Below, in pieces: positions 61,741 through 64,000 of a DNA stretch of 64,000 bases. The number at the start of each line of letters is the position of its first letter. The first letter of the stretch is position 1. The notes under the pieces are model-generated. The model made no database searches. It was not told the DNA's origin and saw nothing but the letters and a program-made list of their open reading frames with translations. The stretch is from Branchipolynoe longqiensis. Lineage: Eukaryota > Annelida > Polychaeta > Phyllodocida > Polynoidae. The stretch spans positions 121,673,593-121,737,592 of the forward strand of contig CM059187.1 in assembly GCA_030323885.1 (NCBI GenBank), in the 5' to 3' direction. Position numbers and translations under genes: made by a program.

Positions 61741-61905
61741 CTAGTGTCCCGTTCTCGTGGGTTCGAACCCCGACCGAGTAAAGCCAATGACTTGCAAACT
61801 TGATAATTGTTGCTACCTAGCCTGGCGAGCGGCTTTGATTGGATGGGGGAATGACTGGTTGGCTCAGTGTCAGAATAATGTGATTGGTTGGATATTGAGT
61901 CACTA
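61741..61905 (+). mobile_element. SINE-1, head and partial body
   Basis: CGTGGGTTCGAACCCCGACC, then AAGCCAATGACTTGCAAACT and GTCAGAATAATGTGATTGGT. The 3' half is missing. Confidence 0.75.
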
Positions 61906-62282
61906 ACTAGGGACAGGGCACAAGTGAAAGGAAAGCTGCAAACAAAACAAACAAACAAATTCTGGGAACACGTCCTCATCCACAAGCCTATTACCATCTC
62001 ACTAGATGTACATACCAGGCTAAGATATTAGTTATATGATAGGAAGTTATACCCCCCCAAAAAAAACCGAAAAACTAACATAGATACTAACTACTTAAAT
62101 AAATGCTGGTTGTTGTCCGGGATACCAACCCGGAACCGGAACCCCGGCATACACTATGACATTCCTCACAGCTGTCCAGCGTTGAAAACAAGCACCCTCA
62201 TGGGAGCTTACATGCTATGGACAGAATAAATACTGTTATCAATAAAAAAAATAATAAAAAGAATTGTGCCAGCTGATTGGTT
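61906..62282. other. Unique DNA downstream of the MADF gene
   Basis: AT-rich. No poly(A) signal on the minus strand (TTTATT in this orientation) was noted immediately below the stop codon. Nothing else recognised. Confidence 0.3.
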
Positions 62283-62337
62283 TTTCAGTTAGGCAGCACT
62301 ATAAAGTGACCTTGAGTACACACTGTCACAAGTCCGG
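62283..62337 (+). mobile_element. SINE-1 fragment overlapping the end of exon 2
   Basis: GCAGCACTATAAAGTGACCT then ACACTGTCACAAGTCC is SINE body. On the minus strand it encodes the last residues of the MADF gene (LVTVCTQGHFIVLPN) and the TGA at 62285. The adjacent SINE part (GATGTTGCTAGGATGTAAAA) lies at 63263-63315 in the intron. Confidence 0.75.
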
Positions 62338-62534
62338 TTTGCGGTGGTGACGGCCGTACCACTGGCGGAGCTGGATGCAGAGGCTGAGGCGGAAGACTTG
62401 GCAGAGGCGGGTGTGGCAGTGGCTGATGAAGACTGTGTGGCCCGCCCACATAGCGGTCCACATACTCCAGTGTCTGCGCAGGCCACTGTTGGGGTTGAGG
62501 CTGGTATGCCTGAGTTGTATGTGCAGGAGCCAGT

Positions 62535-62598
<64 letters not shown>

Positions 62599-63025
62599 CC
62601 CCACAAACCACCGGTCCCACGAATGTTCCTTCCTCCTCCTCCAGATGGTGCGATGCCATGCGGTTCAGTGGACCGCAAACCACCACAAACCGCTCCTCCG
62701 GCATCGTGAGGATCATGTCCCGAATATAGTTGGCGAATGCCACTCGCTTCGTCACCGCCGGTGGAGGTGGAGGTGGAGGAGGAGGAGGAGGAGGCGGCGG
62801 CTGCATCACCTTGAGCATGTCGGCAGACTCATCGAACCTCTTGTGGATGGCAGCGAGGAGGTTGGTGTCGACTGGGGCACAACGCTTCCCTCTCCCCTTT
62901 CCCCGCTCTTGGGATGTACCGGGAGGAGTGGGTGGAGGGTCCTCGTCCATCGCCACCTCCACATCGGTCCCGACATTCTCCTCCACACTGAGATCGAGCT
63001 GCGGAGCCGCGACAGGAGTGGCCAA
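62285..63025 (-). CDS. MADF-domain protein, exon 2 (C-terminal part)
   Basis: The acceptor TTTTGTTTTGCAG ends at 63026, so the exon opens in phase 0 with TTGGCC (LATPVAAP). It codes for an acidic Pro-rich linker (EVAMDEDPPPTPPG), a basic patch (RGKGRGKRC), a helix-like AAIHKRFDESADMLKVM, and 14 consecutive prolines. Next comes FANYIRDMILTMPEERFVVV, in the position where MADF proteins often carry a BESS-like or similar C-terminal helix. An (Ala-Pro)n run encoded by a GAGCAG hexamer array (62535-62597) follows, then a Pro/Gln/His-rich tail. The final 16 codons are SINE sequence. Exon assignment is inferred from splice signals and phase, not from transcripts. Confidence 0.65.
62535..62597. repeat. 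(GAGCAG)n hexamer within exon 2
   Basis: About ten GAGCAG units give the Ala-Pro dipeptide run on the minus strand. A purine-rich GGAGGT/GGAGGA stretch at 62762-62793 gives the polyproline run. Confidence 0.9.
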
Positions 63026-63401
63026 CTGCAAAACAAAATCATAACATAACATAAGTAAACATGAATGCAAATCGATATTTCGACAAAAGACACGACAAGT
63101 CAACAGTAAATCAAATTTATATAAAGCAAAAATAATTAACGTTAAATGCAGACATGGATTTATAACGATTATATCATGATACATCTATTGTCAATATCTC
63201 GATTTAAGAACAACTACACAACAACTCAACATTAAAGAAATAAATAACATTAACAAATTACTAGAATATTAGATGTTGCTAGGATGTAAAACAACAACAA
63301 ACAAACAAACAAACATAAATACAACAAAAGCATAACATAACAAACTAGAATACGATACTAATGGCCGCACTTGTCAGAACGAAAAAAGTTTATGTACTTA
63401 C
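63026..63401 (-). other. Intron of the MADF gene (376 bp) containing a SINE-1 tail
   Basis: Donor GTAAGTAC (from 63401) and acceptor TTTGTTTTGCAG (to 63026), both strong consensus, phase 0 on each side. The interior is AT-rich, with a plus-oriented SINE tail at 63263-63315 (GTTGCTAGGATGTAAAACAA, CAAACAAAC). Confidence 0.65.
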
Positions 63402-64000
63402 ACTCCTGCAGGGCTCCGGTCGGTGACGGACGACGGACCGCAGGAACCCGAACTTGCGCAGGATCCACTGCTCCCGCTCAGTCAGGTCAGCGGCTCCGTC
63501 CCCGCTCTTTTTTTTGTGGAGCCGCGTGTTCGTGTCCCGCAGCGACTTGAACCACTTCTGGAGATGGACTGTTGTGGTCCCCAGAAGTGTCGCCTGGTCC
63601 TCCCACATCTTGGCCTTTCTGTCTGCGCGGCGGTAATCCGTGAGCTTCATGTTCCAAATGATGGGGTTCTCCTCAAGGAAGTCCAACATTTGACCCTCCT
63701 TGAAGACCGACAGAGAACAGTCGCTCTTCTTGGCCCTCCGTCTCTTTGACGTGGCGATGGCAGCGGTGCTGGCGGAGGAGGCGGCGGAGGCAGCGGACGA
63801 CGCCCGTGAGCTGCCCGCAGAGGCAGGAGATGGCGAGCTGGAGCGGGGACGCCAGCGTTGCGTCATCGGCCTCTCCACTTCCATCTCCAGCTCCTCCAGT
63901 GGAGAGTGGTGTTCTGGAGAGTAGTGTTGTGGAGAGTGGTGTTCTGGAGAGTGGTGTGGAGAGTGGTGAGGTGGCGAGGCAGGTGAGGCAGGTGAGGAGG
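63402..64000 (-). CDS. MADF (Myb/SANT-like) DNA-binding protein, exon 1, partial at the window edge
   Basis: Counting from the first in-window ATG (63882-63884), residues 1-56 are Ser/Ala/Arg-rich with a basic cluster (SKRRRAKK). Residues about 60-153 form a MADF-type domain: FLEENPIIWNMK, YRRADRKAKMWED, KWFKSLRDTNTRLHKKKSG, REQWILRKFGFL. Trp77, Trp94, Trp111 and Trp140 sit where this helix-turn-helix family keeps its core tryptophans. MADF proteins bind DNA as transcription regulators, and relatives occur as accessory proteins of Harbinger transposons. The frame is open upstream of that ATG to the edge (SPEHHSP-like repeats), so the true start may lie outside. It splices at GTAAGT into exon 2. 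Confidence 0.8.

Overview
The window looks like intergenic or gene-poor nuclear DNA from an animal, most probably a marine mollusc. No operons, ribosome-binding sites or dense bacterial-type reading frames are visible. Instead there are tRNA-headed SINEs in about 37 copies or fragments, TIR-bounded non-autonomous DNA transposons, long purine/pyrimidine and GT/GA arrays, AT microsatellites, and one spliced gene model with consensus GT-AG sites. The mollusc assignment is an inference: the block at 50283-50526 resembles a V-SINE type widespread in molluscs, but no search could be run.

Layout. 1-5.7 kb: a unique flank, a 1.1 kb GGT/GGGGT array, pyrimidine tracts, the first TTAA-flanked MITE, a TG array, and a possible decayed reading frame on the minus strand. 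5.7-16.8 kb: SINEs, MITEs, a CpG-rich island near 7.3 kb, a GTCACGTGAC tandem cluster near 9.8 kb, a G-rich array at 10.8-11.5 kb and a 56-bp minisatellite at 14.0-15.0 kb. 16.85-19.7 kb: a decayed tyrosine-recombinase element with a gag-like ORF, a YR C-terminal half and direct repeats at both ends. 20-28 kb: SINEs, a 58-bp minisatellite, a further MITE copy and long CT arrays. 28-29.4 kb: two adjacent TIR elements of unusual design. 30-34.5 kb: CpG-rich unique and GC-rich low-complexity DNA. 34.5-41 kb: two LINE-derived insertions, one flanked by about 90-bp direct repeats, an inverted duplication carrying a SINE, a MITE nested inside another MITE, and a 36-bp perfect-TIR element. 41-47 kb: CT arrays, another TIR element with internal duplication and a 1.5 kb GT/GA array. 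47-62 kb: dense SINEs, including one that carries a 59-bp near-palindromic insertion with an 8-bp duplication, a pogo-like MITE, a 30-bp minisatellite and a CpG-rich segment with NRF1/ETS-like sites. 62.3-64.0 kb (minus strand): two exons of a MADF-domain DNA-binding protein that runs off the right edge.

The MADF gene is the only convincing host-type coding gene. The only other recognisable coding matter is transposon-derived. Nearly all long reading frames in the rest of the window translate low-complexity arrays or SINEs and are not reported as genes. The most interesting content is transposon structure: SINEs combining alternative heads with alternative 3' tails, TIR elements with a common 'internal duplication' architecture, the 59-bp hairpin insertion, the 90-bp flanking duplication, and an exon 2 whose last codons are SINE sequence.
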